In this document: positions 19,217 through 27,580 of the stretch, in pieces
How the letters are laid out: each line of letters begins with the position of its first letter
Position numbering within the stretch: position 1 is the stretch's first letter
NCBI GenBank assembly: GCA_024643655.1
Contig: JAHEMM010000006.1
Span: forward strand, 1 to 64,000
From: Chitinophagaceae bacterium
GTDB lineage: Bacteria > Bacteroidota > Bacteroidia > Chitinophagales > Chitinophagaceae
DNA length: 64,000 bases
Direction: 5' to 3'
Made by a program: the position numbers and the translations under genes
The notes under the pieces: model-generated
What the model saw: only the letters and a program-made list of their open reading frames with translations
Told to the model about the DNA's origin: nothing
Databases searched by the model: none

Positions 19217-19954
19217 TTAATTAAGAGAGTGTTGATTTAAAGATCCGAACATTTTTAATGCTTTAGGAAAAAGAATATTGTTTTCTAAATGAACATGTTG
19301 GTGCAAATCTTTTTCAAATTCCTGAAGAGAGGTAAAGCTTAATTTATAAGTAGTACAAGCATCTGCCGGTGGTTGATAGTTATTAGTAAGTTCTCTTATT
19401 TCTGAAAGCATACTTCCAGCATGATCATGTTCTTGTTCCATCATACTGATTGGAGAAAACAAATAAGAACTATTGAGCACAATTTCTTTGCCTTCAGCTA
19501 TCTGGTTTTCAATATCTTTTATTCTTGGGAAAAGAACTAATTCTTCTTTTTGCATATGATGTTCTAGTTCTTCTTTTACTGCTGCGAAAAGCTGGAAAAT
19601 TTTAATTAGCTCTGGGTGACGTTCACTATGCTTTCCCTTTACTTTTTGTAAATGTCCAAAAATTGATGGCATTTCATTTTTGACATAAGAATGATGAGTC
19701 AAAACAATGTGTTCTGCCAATAAGGAGAGGGTTAAATTATTGACATTGATGCCATTCGATTTTAAACCAGATTGGTCAATTTTTTCAAGTTCTGTAATTA
19801 AATTATCAATATCGATTTCACTTTCAGTACAGGCCTGTTGCAAGGTTCTTTTCCCTTTGCAACAAAAATCAAGATTATATTTTTCGAAAATTGCGGCAGT
19901 CTTCGGATTACTATTTACGATCTGGGCAAGAGTGTTTGATGCTAAAGAATTCAT
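19217..19954 (-). CDS. ric: Iron-sulfur cluster repair di-iron protein (RIC/ScdA/YtfE)
   Basis: 245-residue cytoplasmic di-iron protein that repairs iron-sulfur clusters damaged by nitric oxide or oxidants. The N-terminal ScdA domain has F-E-K-Y-N-L-D-F-C-C-K-G near residues 23-34 and a second cysteine region. The hemerythrin-like helical bundle carries the iron-ligand histidines (H-I-V-L-T-H-H, E-E-L-E-H-H-M-Q-K-E-E, M-E-Q-E-H-D-H-A, and H-Q-H-V-H-L-E-N-N). It lies 34 bases after nosY on the same strand and so is probably the last gene of the nos operon, linking N2O respiration to protection from NO. Confidence 0.92.
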   Translation of the reverse strand: MNSLASNTLAQIVNSNPKTAAIFEKYNLDFCCKGKRTLQQACTESEIDIDNLITELEKIDQSGLKSNGINVNNLTLSLLAEHIVLTHHSYVKNEMPSIFGHLQKVKGKHSERHPELIKIFQLFAAVKEELEHHMQKEELVLFPRIKDIENQIAEGKEIVLNSSYLFSPISMMEQEHDHAGSMLSEIRELTNNYQPPADACTTYKLSFTSLQEFEKDLHQHVHLENNILFPKALKMFGSLNQHSLN

Positions 19955-19988
19955 AATAGATATGTTTTTAAATAATGTAAAAATTGTT

Positions 19989-20756
19989 TTATAAATCTTT
20001 TTTCTTGAATTTTCTTAAGGCAACCCACAATGGAAGCAAAGCCCACACTGTCATTATCCCTATTGTAAATAATAATCCACTACTACTACCAAAAAAATCT
20101 TTGTATAGTGCACCGGTATATCCCATCAATGCACTTACGTCCATTTTTAGCATGATGAATATTCTGCCAAGATCAATTGGATTTAGTGCAGACAGTACAA
20201 GCGTTAATTTTTCTAACGGATAGTCACTGAAAGTAAAGAGGATAAGTAATACCAATCCGTCATAAATTAGTGCAAAGTAGAACCAAAGTAATAGTGCAAA
20301 CCCGATGCCTTTGGCTTTATCTCTTGCACTTACGGAGGCAAGAAACGCAATAGAAGTAAACACCATAGTCAATGCAGAACCGGTAAAAATAATTGCCATA
20401 CCAGTTTCAGTTGCAGCATACAATACAACAGGAATGCCTACGCCAATTAAGAACGATGATAATAATGATAAGCTAATGCCGGCATATTCACTTAATAAAA
20501 TCCGTTTTCTACTTAATGGTTGTGAAAGCATCAGTTCAATAAACTCATATGAATTATAATAATGGATGGTTGTAAAAACGAGGCTGACCAGTGGTAAGAC
20601 AATCAAAATAATATTCATTAAACTTAACATGGCCTTGCTATTCTCTTCTTCCATCTGAAACATACTGACAGAAACAATAAAAAGGAATAATGTATAAGCT
20701 ATAATAATCTTACTTCTTAGTATGTCATATAATACATATCGGGATAGCTTCATCAT
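19989..20756 (-). CDS. nosY: NosY, ABC permease for NosZ maturation
   Basis: 255-residue membrane protein with about six helices (first at about 19-38, last at about 230-245) and a short basic C-terminus. Together with NosF and NosD it forms the ABC complex that supports assembly of the CuZ centre of nitrous oxide reductase. It starts 3 bases after nosF. Two adjacent ATG codons are possible starts. Confidence 0.92.
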   Translation of the reverse strand: MMKLSRYVLYDILRSKIIIAYTLFLFIVSVSMFQMEEENSKAMLSLMNIILIVLPLVSLVFTTIHYYNSYEFIELMLSQPLSRKRILLSEYAGISLSLLSSFLIGVGIPVVLYAATETGMAIIFTGSALTMVFTSIAFLASVSARDKAKGIGFALLLWFYFALIYDGLVLLILFTFSDYPLEKLTLVLSALNPIDLGRIFIMLKMDVSALMGYTGALYKDFFGSSSGLLFTIGIMTVWALLPLWVALRKFKKKDL

Positions 20757-20759
20757 GGG

Positions 20760-21512
20760 TTAAATCTTTTTGTTTAATACTTCTGAAATAAAATTACCCG
20801 TTGGATCTTCTCCTTTCATGATCCTTGCAATGGCTTTGCCTAGTTTTATTTCCCCTGTATCTTCTCTAAGGGTTTCAATATTTTTAAAGAACTGCATTTT
20901 CCCATCCTGCAAATACATTACATGAGTAGTTAATTCATCCAGATCACTAAGGATGTGAGAAGTAATTAAAATGAGTTTCCCTTTTTGTTTTTCTTTAATG
21001 ATCTTTTCTTTTAGTATTTCAGACGAAAGTGGATCCAGTCCTGCTGTTGGTTCATCCAGTATAAGTACAGGTGGATTAAATAAAAATGCAATAGCGGCAC
21101 TAACTTTTTGTCGGGTGCCACCTGATAAAGTACGCATTGGTTTTTCAAACATTGGACAGAGATCAAATTCCCTGATCAGTTCATTGTCAATATTTTCCTC
21201 CATCGTGTTTCGGATATTTTTAAGCATACTAAATAACTGCCCGATTTTCATATTGTCAGGATATCGGCCAATTTGAGGCATATAACCTATCTCATTTCGG
21301 TAATTAAATCCTCCATTGATACACTCATTATTAAAGTATATTTTGCCACTATCTGGCTTTGCCATTCCCAGGATGGATTTTATTAATGTAGTTTTTCCGG
21401 AACCATTCGGACCTATTAAGGAAATAACCTGACCTTTTTCAAATGATACAGATATATCATTCAAGGCTTTTAATTTTTTAAATCGTTTATTGATATGTTC
21501 TATTCGTATCAT
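20760..21512 (-). CDS. nosF: NosF, ABC transporter ATPase
   Basis: 250-residue ATP-binding subunit. Walker A is G-P-N-G-S-G-K-T-T (about 34-42), the signature is L-S-G-G-T-R-Q-K (about 129), and Walker B with L-I-L-D-E-P-T-A-G-L-D follows (about 150). The start overlaps the end of nosD by 4 bases and nosY follows after 3, indicating tight coupling. It powers the NosDFY system for sulfur/copper cofactor insertion into NosZ. Confidence 0.95.
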   Translation of the reverse strand: MIRIEHINKRFKKLKALNDISVSFEKGQVISLIGPNGSGKTTLIKSILGMAKPDSGKIYFNNECINGGFNYRNEIGYMPQIGRYPDNMKIGQLFSMLKNIRNTMEENIDNELIREFDLCPMFEKPMRTLSGGTRQKVSAAIAFLFNPPVLILDEPTAGLDPLSSEILKEKIIKEKQKGKLILITSHILSDLDELTTHVMYLQDGKMQFFKNIETLREDTGEIKLGKAIARIMKGEDPTGNFISEVLNKKI

Positions 21513-22741
21513 AGTTTGAATGGTTTCATTTTTGGTTTTTTGTCAACAAGATTTTCGGGAGTAAGACTTGGAATTGCTTTTTCTGCTTTATCCAGAAGCG
21601 TTACCATAAAGCTTCTTAATAAAATCAATGCAGTAGGGTTTTGTTCGATGATCATTGAATACATACTTACAGGATGATAAGTAATGTCTCCAATGCCGTC
21701 TTTATTCATATCATATCCATCATACTTATCCCAGTAGTTATTATCAAAACTGCTGGAAACCATGGTTCCGTTAGTAGCAATATCAAATGTGTTTCCTTTA
21801 AAGTTGTTATTTGTAATTACATTATCGACACAATTAGCCTGAACTTTCATTGCCCAACCATTCTTATTAAATAGGTTTTTATTTACAGCGATTCTGTTGC
21901 ATCCTTCCATAAAAATGCCAACAGTATTAGAAATAAATTTATTATTAGCTATTTTGCTATCTGTAATGTCTTTTAAAAGGATGGCATAAGATGCAGTTCC
22001 CCAATTTTCTTCGAATACATTATTTTCCATTCGAACGTGGTGCGTATACATAACAGCTACTCCAGCACCGTTCTTTCGGAAAATATTGTACGCATAAAAA
22101 TTATTGTGTGAGAACATAAAATGCAAACCGTAGCGAATATTATTTTCACTCTTATTATTTCTTATTTCAGACTCGGTTACAAACTCAAAATAGATACCAT
22201 CCCGGTGTCCTTGAATGTGATTATTCGTAACAAATGCATAGGATGATTTCCATATATGAATACCATTGCCGGCACTTTGCTCAGAAACAGCTTGGCCAAG
22301 AATAGTATTTCCATTTATTGTGCAATACGTAGTATTGGCAAGATGAATACCGAAATGAGCATTAGTGATTTTATTGTTTTCAACAATTACTCTTGTTGCG
22401 TCAATAATATTGATAGCAGAATAATCATTGGAACTGGAGTGTTTGGAATCTATAAAATGAAAGCCCTGAACTTTGATATCACTGCCGCTAAGGATCATAT
22501 TTTCAACTTTCTTTTCCCCATCTATTACTGGATAGTTGATGCCGATAAGTGTAATTGATTTTGTAATAGTGATTCTGCCTTCTTTATATAAACCAGGAAA
22601 AACTTTTACGGTGTCGCCATTTTTTGCTAATTCAATACCTTTTATAATTGAGTTGATTGGTTTGTCTTTACCAACAATAATAATATTGCCAAAGATGAAA
22701 GGAGAAATGCAGAGTGATATAAATAGTATTATGAATCTCAT
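21509..22741 (-). CDS. nosD: NosD, periplasmic copper-processing beta-helix protein
   Basis: 410 residues with a Sec signal peptide (about 1-18) and a right-handed beta-helix of the CASH/pectate-lyase-like type. Short repeats rich in N-N-x-I and G-I-x-L run over residues 75-335 (for example V-I-V-E-N-N-K-I and C-T-I-N-G-N-T-I). NosD passes material from the NosFY transporter and copper from NosL to NosZ. It begins one base after nosL stops and overlaps nosF. Confidence 0.93.
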   Translation of the reverse strand: MRFIILFISLCISPFIFGNIIIVGKDKPINSIIKGIELAKNGDTVKVFPGLYKEGRITITKSITLIGINYPVIDGEKKVENMILSGSDIKVQGFHFIDSKHSSSNDYSAINIIDATRVIVENNKITNAHFGIHLANTTYCTINGNTILGQAVSEQSAGNGIHIWKSSYAFVTNNHIQGHRDGIYFEFVTESEIRNNKSENNIRYGLHFMFSHNNFYAYNIFRKNGAGVAVMYTHHVRMENNVFEENWGTASYAILLKDITDSKIANNKFISNTVGIFMEGCNRIAVNKNLFNKNGWAMKVQANCVDNVITNNNFKGNTFDIATNGTMVSSSFDNNYWDKYDGYDMNKDGIGDITYHPVSMYSMIIEQNPTALILLRSFMVTLLDKAEKAIPSLTPENLVDKKPKMKPFKL

Positions 22742-22742
22742 T

Positions 22743-23183
22743 TTATTTACTTCTTTCTAAGAGTTCAGCCCAGCTTAATAATTGCCCAGTTTGGCCTTTC
22801 ATCTTCTCTGCTTCATTATTAGTGGCAAAACCTCCAGCATTACTTCCCATTGGACTTCTTAGCTCTGGGGTTACAAGAAATATACTTTTGTTTACATCCA
22901 GAAATTCATTTGGTTTATTGAAATTAATAGTCAATTTTTTTGCTATTTCTTTTTCTTCCAACGTATTGGATTTAACAAAGTTGATCATACAACGCAGATC
23001 ATCAAATTTGTAAACTTTTCCTTTTTTGGTTAGTATTTCACCACCGTATTTAAAATCAACTATTCCCATTTTGCATACATGACAATCGTCTTGTCCTGCT
23101 ACAAATGGCTGTGGCTGGGATGAACAGGAAGTAAAAACAAATAAACTAATTATAAGTACAAGTATTGATTCAAAACTTTTCAT
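22743..23183 (-). CDS. nosL: NosL copper chaperone lipoprotein
   Basis: 146-residue lipoprotein; the signal peptide ends in F-T-S-C at residue 20. The copper-binding motif D-C-H-V-C-K-M-G-I lies near residues 33-41, and the C-terminal part has the F-L-V-T-P-E-L-R-S-P-M-G and G-F-A-T motifs of the family. It holds Cu(I) for the CuZ site of NosZ. It starts 6 bases after the upstream membrane protein gene. Confidence 0.93.
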   Translation of the reverse strand: MKSFESILVLIISLFVFTSCSSQPQPFVAGQDDCHVCKMGIVDFKYGGEILTKKGKVYKFDDLRCMINFVKSNTLEEKEIAKKLTINFNKPNEFLDVNKSIFLVTPELRSPMGSNAGGFATNNEAEKMKGQTGQLLSWAELLERSK

Positions 23184-23189
23184 TATTTT

Positions 23190-23771
23190 TTATTTTTTTC
23201 TGTGAAGAAACCATTCGACACCATAAATAAGAATTACTAATACTCCGGCACCAACTACTATCCAGCCTGCTACATCTGGAAATGAATAGGCATCAAAATT
23301 CAACAACCGTTTATGACCTAGTACAGGTGGTTGGTATGATAATCCTGGAACTTGAATAGCCGCTTTTGTATCTAAATTATGTCCATAATCATAGCCCCAT
23401 CTGTATAAATCATATAGCACTAGTAGACCCCCTATTATAGTAGCAATGATATAGGCAAGAAGAATTTTTCTTTTGCCGGATATGGCAGCTGTCATACCCA
23501 ACAGCATAAAAAATATAACGACATAAGACAGGTATTTAAATTCAGGAAACATATCTGCTGAAATATGTTTCATGCCTATATAATGATTTAATCCATTAAT
23601 GATTTCAACATCTCCACTTAATTTATTGATCCAGATATACATTGAAAGGCCTTCAGGATATTGAGGCGCAAATAAATCAATACGCCAAGCAGGAAGAAAA
23701 AAGACGGCAATTAATGCGCCACTAGCGAAAGCAACCAATATCCTTGAGGGTACACTAAGATTTTTATTCAT
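23190..23771 (-). CDS. Unknown membrane protein of the nos operon, 193 aa
   Basis: I do not recognise a named family. Four hydrophobic segments are visible (about residues 10-28, 80-98, 103-121 and 167-187). The long first loop (about 29-78) contains Y-P-E-G-L-S-M-Y-I-W-I-N-K and the pair N-H-Y-I-G-M-K-H-I. A second loop has Y-D-Y-G-H-N-L and G-H-K-R-L-L-N-F-D. Loop histidines and methionines could bind copper or haem, but that is inference. It lies between the fasciclin gene and nosL with only 6 bases to nosL, so it belongs to the operon. It may be a counterpart of the unassigned membrane proteins (NosB-like) in clade II nos loci. Confidence 0.65.
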   Translation of the reverse strand: MNKNLSVPSRILVAFASGALIAVFFLPAWRIDLFAPQYPEGLSMYIWINKLSGDVEIINGLNHYIGMKHISADMFPEFKYLSYVVIFFMLLGMTAAISGKRKILLAYIIATIIGGLLVLYDLYRWGYDYGHNLDTKAAIQVPGLSYQPPVLGHKRLLNFDAYSFPDVAGWIVVGAGVLVILIYGVEWFLHRKK

Positions 23772-23786
23772 CTGTTGGTATTTATA

Positions 23787-23814
23787 ACCTCCGAAGCCTT
23801 TCGATTCCGGAGGT
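23787..23814 (-). terminator. Hairpin between the fasciclin gene and the membrane protein gene
   Basis: A 7-bp GC-rich stem ACCTCCG / CGGAGGT (23787-23793 with 23808-23814) in the 74-base gap. No good T-tract follows on the minus strand, so it may be an RNA-stabilising or partial stop signal rather than a full terminator. Confidence 0.35.
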
Positions 23815-23845
23815 ATTTTAAAAAAAAGAAGAAGTCAGAAAAAAA

Positions 23846-24415
23846 TTAGTTCCCAGTTGGTGGAAGTAAAACTTCATCAATTATATACACCAAACCATTA
23901 CTTGCAGGTACGGCTGCTACTATATTTGCAGTGCCGTTTACTTTTATTTTTCCATCAGCACCTTTAGTGATAGTTATTTTTTTATTATTAGCCTGGTCGA
24001 TTTTTTGCCCATCTTGCATCATCTCTTCTTTAAATACTCCAATAGAGACATGATATTCAAGAATATTTTGTAAATCAAGTTTTTTGTCTGCTTTCATTAA
24101 TCCGTCTACTGTTCCGGCCGGAAGTTTTTCAAATGCTGCATTAGTTGGTGCAAAAACTGTAAATGGCCCTGCATTTGATAGAGCTGTTACATAATCTGCT
24201 TGTTGTAAAGCTGCAACTAGTGTTGTATGATCTTTTGAACCAAGTGCAATCTTCACAATATCTTTTTGTGATTCGTCATCTACAACGGATTCCTGGCCTC
24301 CACCTGTATTGGTTGTTGTATTGTCAGATGTTGTTGTATCTTTTTTTTCATTGTTGCAGGCTACAATGAAACTGACTATAATAATCGCCGCAAATGTTTT
24401 AATTAAATGTTTCAT
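23846..24415 (-). CDS. Fasciclin-domain lipoprotein in the nos operon
   Basis: 189 residues. The lipoprotein signal ends I-V-A-C at residue 20, followed by a T/N/D-rich spacer (about 21-45) and one fasciclin (FAS1) domain. FAS1 landmarks are V-A-A-L-Q-Q-A-D-Y, G-P-F-T-V-F-A-P-T-N-A-A-F, I-L-E-Y-H-V and G-L-V-Y-I-I-D-E-V-L-L-P-P. FAS1 domains mediate adhesion or protein contacts. Directly after nosZ it may act as a surface or periplasmic partner of the reductase, but the function is not known. It is separated from nosZ by 71 bases with a strong hairpin. Confidence 0.85.
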   Translation of the reverse strand: MKHLIKTFAAIIIVSFIVACNNEKKDTTTSDNTTTNTGGGQESVVDDESQKDIVKIALGSKDHTTLVAALQQADYVTALSNAGPFTVFAPTNAAFEKLPAGTVDGLMKADKKLDLQNILEYHVSIGVFKEEMMQDGQKIDQANNKKITITKGADGKIKVNGTANIVAAVPASNGLVYIIDEVLLPPTGN

Positions 24416-24450
24416 ATTAAATGTTTTTTAGACTTTTATATGGTTTAAAT

Positions 24451-24480
24451 GAAGAACTCCTCCTTGTAGAGGAGTTCTTC
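24451..24480 (-). other. Strong hairpin downstream of nosZ
   Basis: Perfect 12-bp stem GAAGAACTCCTC / GAGGAGTTCTTC (24451-24462 with 24469-24480) with a 6-nt loop, beginning 7 bases after the nosZ stop. No U-tract follows on the minus strand. It may protect the 3' end of a cytochrome c-nosZ message or give partial termination before the accessory genes. Confidence 0.5.
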
Positions 24481-24486
24481 TAAATT

Positions 24487-26475
24487 TTATTTTGCTGCTG
24501 ATGGTGCAGGAGTTTTACCCATGCTAAATGAAATTGGTACATTACTACCAGCAGGAGAAACTCTTATATATCCTTGCATTTCCTGATGTAATGCTGAACA
24601 GAAGTCAGTACAATACATTGGAAACATTCCAACCTTTTCAGGTATCCATTTCAATGTTTGGGTCTCTCCCGGCATAATCAATAGTTCAGCATTATTAGCT
24701 CCCTTGATAGCAAAGCCATGTGGTACATCCCAATCTTGTTCGAGGTTTGTAAGGTGGAAATAAACCTCATCACCAACTTTTACACCTTCTATATTATCTG
24801 GATTAAAATGTGAACGAATAGATGTTATGTAAACATGCACTTTTTTGCCATCCCTTACTACTTTTGCCTGACCTTCACCTTTAGTAACATATGGATGTTC
24901 ATTCTCTTCAATTTTGAAAAACTTCACTGAATTTTTATTGATCAACGCAGCTGGTGCTGCTTGAGCATAGTGCGGTTCGCCAATAGTAGGGAAGTCAAGA
25001 ATCAATTTCATTTTATCTCCACTGATATCATATAACTGAGCACTCTGTGTTAATTCGGGCCCGGTAGGTAGATATCTATCTTTGGTGATCTTGTTATAAG
25101 CAACAAGATATTTGCCAAATGGTTTTCTGCTGTCACCACCAGGTACCATTAAATGTCCAATAGAATAATATGTAGGGACTCTATCGAGTACTTGAAGACT
25201 CTTTACATTCCATTTTACTACTTCAGAAGATACAAACATGGAAGTATATGCATTTCCATTGTTGTCAAATTCTGTATGTAATGGACCAAGACCCGGTTTC
25301 TGCACTTCTCCATGTAATGCTGCTTCATACTTTATTACTGGGATGCCTTCGTAATCGCCATCAAATGCTTTATCAGCAATAGCTTTTTGCAATTTTGTAA
25401 ATGAATAAACAGGCATTAATGCTGCCAACTTACCGCTGCCAACAATATATTCACCGGTAGGATCTACATCACAACCGTGGGGAGATTTAGGACAAGGGAT
25501 TAAATAAACGAGATCTGCCAGTTCTTTTGAATCAAGCACCGTTATTTCTGTCTCAATAGTAGAAGTAGCACTATGTGTTTTATCGCTATAAGTGTTGTGT
25601 GCATAGCGAACAGCTTGCTTTCTTCCTTTGCCTTGTTTTACATATTCTTCTGCTTTTTTCCAATTTACAGCCATTATAAAGTCCTTATCTCTTTGTGAAG
25701 CATTTACTTCTAATAAAGTATTGGCTTGCTCCGAATTATAGCAAGAGAAGAAGAACCATCCATGACTCGGCCCTTTACCAGCATGACTTAAATCGAAATT
25801 TACACCTGGTGTTCTTATCTGAAAAGCAATTTTCATATTACCTTCTTTAGGATCAACACTTAAAAAACTAACATTGCCTTTAAAATTTTGTTTGTAAGAA
25901 TCAATTGGAACATCTCCATTAGCATCGTCTGGTGGAATACTAAAACGGGTGCCAGCTACTACATATTCTGTATTTTCTGTTACAAAAGCAGATGAGTGGT
26001 TACCTGCACTATTAGGAATCTCAATAATTTCTGCTGTACGGAATGTTTTCAAATCGATTCTGGCAATACGTGGTGTATTATTCCCATTAATAAATACCCA
26101 ACGGCCATCTACTTCACCATTAGTTTGTGATAGTTCGGGATGGTGGGCATCATCCCACGGAACAAAACCGTGAGAAGTATTTAACATAGGTTTTGTTTCT
26201 TCACTAAATCCCCATCCTTTTTCTGGATCAGTTGAAAAAACAGGAATTACTCTCAATAATCTTCCGGATGGCAATCCATATACAGACATTTGTCCGCTAA
26301 AGCCACCAGAAACAAAATTGTAAAATTCATCATACTTGCCGGGAGCTACATATGCTTTTGAAGCATCTCCACTCGCAGCTGACTGTGTGCCTTTCGATTT
26401 ACAACTTTCCAATAGAAAAAAAGCGAAGGCTGCAATAAGGAGGTATTGCAATTTTTTAAGTTCAAAGGTTCTCAT
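24487..26475 (-). CDS. nosZ: Nitrous oxide reductase NosZ, Sec-type (clade II), predicted lipoprotein
   Basis: Reduces N2O to N2 in the periplasm. 662 residues. The N-terminus is a Sec lipoprotein signal (L-L-E-S-C, Cys25), not a Tat signal, which marks clade II. CuZ histidines are visible in D-D-A-H-H-P-E (about 110), S-P-H-G-C-D-V-D (about 325), G-P-L-H-T-E-F-D (about 395), S-I-G-H-L-M-V-P (about 445) and G-E-P-H-Y-A-Q (about 505). The cupredoxin domain has the CuA motif C-T-D-F-C-S-A-L-H-Q-E-M (about 621-632). It follows a lipoprotein cytochrome c gene by 27 bases. No nosR, nosG or nosH gene occurs in this window. Confidence 0.97.
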   Translation of the reverse strand: MRTFELKKLQYLLIAAFAFFLLESCKSKGTQSAASGDASKAYVAPGKYDEFYNFVSGGFSGQMSVYGLPSGRLLRVIPVFSTDPEKGWGFSEETKPMLNTSHGFVPWDDAHHPELSQTNGEVDGRWVFINGNNTPRIARIDLKTFRTAEIIEIPNSAGNHSSAFVTENTEYVVAGTRFSIPPDDANGDVPIDSYKQNFKGNVSFLSVDPKEGNMKIAFQIRTPGVNFDLSHAGKGPSHGWFFFSCYNSEQANTLLEVNASQRDKDFIMAVNWKKAEEYVKQGKGRKQAVRYAHNTYSDKTHSATSTIETEITVLDSKELADLVYLIPCPKSPHGCDVDPTGEYIVGSGKLAALMPVYSFTKLQKAIADKAFDGDYEGIPVIKYEAALHGEVQKPGLGPLHTEFDNNGNAYTSMFVSSEVVKWNVKSLQVLDRVPTYYSIGHLMVPGGDSRKPFGKYLVAYNKITKDRYLPTGPELTQSAQLYDISGDKMKLILDFPTIGEPHYAQAAPAALINKNSVKFFKIEENEHPYVTKGEGQAKVVRDGKKVHVYITSIRSHFNPDNIEGVKVGDEVYFHLTNLEQDWDVPHGFAIKGANNAELLIMPGETQTLKWIPEKVGMFPMYCTDFCSALHQEMQGYIRVSPAGSNVPISFSMGKTPAPSAAK

Positions 26476-26502
26476 AAATTTTAATTTATATAGTTGTTGA
26501 TT

Positions 26503-26973
26503 TTATTTTTCACCATCATTGCTACGCATAAACTCTATTAAGCTCCTTGCATCATCTTTTGTGATATTTTGGTTGGGCATTCTTACGAGACATTGTTCTA
26601 ATAATTTTTGTGCCTCAGGATCTGTTTCCAGCATCATATCCACATTGGTAATCATATTCATGATCCAGAGTGGCTGTCTGGTTTTTGTAACATTTTTCCA
26701 TCCTGGCCCTACCAGTTTTTCTTCCGTTAGCCTATGACATGATTGACATTTTAACTCATAAGCCGCTTTACCTGTACTGACCATTGTTTGATCTAAAGGA
26801 TTACTTAAAGCAATATCACCCTCTTTTAATTCTGTGCCATGCGTTTCAGGCTGGTCTTTGGTTAGTTCTTGAACATCAATAGGTTTGGTATCATTTTTTA
26901 CTCCTTCTTTGCATGATATTAGAAAAAAGAGGAAAATTAATGTGAAAAATGCGAGCAATTTTAAAGGTTTCAT
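26503..26973 (-). CDS. Cytochrome c lipoprotein, first gene of the nos operon
   Basis: 156 residues. The lipoprotein signal ends L-I-S-C (residue 21), and one haem site C-Q-S-C-H-R-L lies near residue 75. L-V-G-P-G-W-K-N-V and V-R-M-P-N-Q-N-I-T (distal Met) follow as in small class I cytochromes. As the gene directly before nosZ, it is probably the immediate electron donor to the CuA site, tethered to the membrane like NosZ itself. It is transcribed from the promoter at 27023-27087. Confidence 0.9.
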   Translation of the reverse strand: MKPLKLLAFFTLIFLFFLISCKEGVKNDTKPIDVQELTKDQPETHGTELKEGDIALSNPLDQTMVSTGKAAYELKCQSCHRLTEEKLVGPGWKNVTKTRQPLWIMNMITNVDMMLETDPEAQKLLEQCLVRMPNQNITKDDARSLIEFMRSNDGEK

Positions 26974-27022
26974 ATGTTGATTTTTTATGGTTTATTAAAA
27001 GACATTGACATCTTTTATTTAT

Positions 27023-27087
27023 CAAATGTATCTTTGATAGGATTTGCTTATTATGACTATCATCAAAAAAAAAACTGATAATAATCA
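27023..27087 (-). promoter_or_regulatory. nos promoter with two Fnr-like sites
   Basis: On the minus strand TACATTTG (27023-27030) matches TAnnTTTG exactly. Upstream of it are TGATGATAGTCA (27054-27065) after 23 nt and TGATTATTATCA (27076-27087) after 45 nt. These spacings are the class II and class I activator positions, and both sites face the same side of the helix (22 bp apart). The divergent Rrf2 gene begins 35 bases beyond the outer site and may be controlled by the same region. Confidence 0.75.
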
Positions 27088-27121
27088 TCTAATTATAGTA
27101 TGTAGAAATTAATGTTTGCAT

Positions 27122-27562
27122 ATGATTTTTTCGAAGAGCTTTGGCTATGCCCTCAGAAGTGTATTGTATATTTCAATGATTCGGGATACAAAAACAAAAG
27201 TGCAATTGGATGAAATTGCTGAACAGTTGATTGTGCCGAGACATTTTCTTGGAAAAGTGATGAAAAAATTGGTGAAAGACGGAGTGTTGAATTCTATGCG
27301 AGGCCCTTTTGGCGGATTTAGTATTAATGCCAGAACATTAGAAAAGACTTTATTTGAATTAATAGAAATAACTGGTGAAGTAGAAGAATTCGGGAAATGT
27401 GTATTAAGCTTAAAAAAGTGCAATTCAAAAAATCCTTGTCCAATACATCATCAAATTGATGGACTTAGAAAAAAGTGGCATCATTTACTTTCTACAACAA
27501 CTATAGGAGATTTAATAAATAAAGATCAGCCAGATTTTATTAAAAGTATTACAGCCATTTAG
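27122..27562 (+). CDS. Rrf2-family iron-sulfur regulator (NsrR-like)
   Basis: 146 residues from the ATG at 27122; an in-frame TTG six bases earlier gives a less likely start. The winged helix has the Rrf2 pattern: Y-A-L-R-S-V-L-Y-I-S, I-A-E-Q-L-I-V-P-R-H-F-L-G-K-V-M-K-K-L, then M-R-G-P-F-G-G-F-S. The three cluster cysteines are Cys93, Cys100 and Cys106 (C-x6-C-x5-C). Members with this triad carry an iron-sulfur cluster that reacts with NO or reports cluster status (NsrR, IscR). Placed divergently from nosZ and upstream of a RIC gene, it is probably an NO-responsive repressor. Its target site was not identified. Confidence 0.88.
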   Translation: MIFSKSFGYALRSVLYISMIRDTKTKVQLDEIAEQLIVPRHFLGKVMKKLVKDGVLNSMRGPFGGFSINARTLEKTLFELIEITGEVEEFGKCVLSLKKCNSKNPCPIHHQIDGLRKKWHHLLSTTTIGDLINKDQPDFIKSITAI

Positions 27563-27580
27563 CACTAATGATCTGTTAAC

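Noticed and set aside
27111-27118. AATGTTTG as a -7 box for the Rrf2 gene, 23 nt after the outer nos site
   Set aside because: The spacing fits, but transcription would start at or after the ATG at 27122, so it cannot give a normal message.
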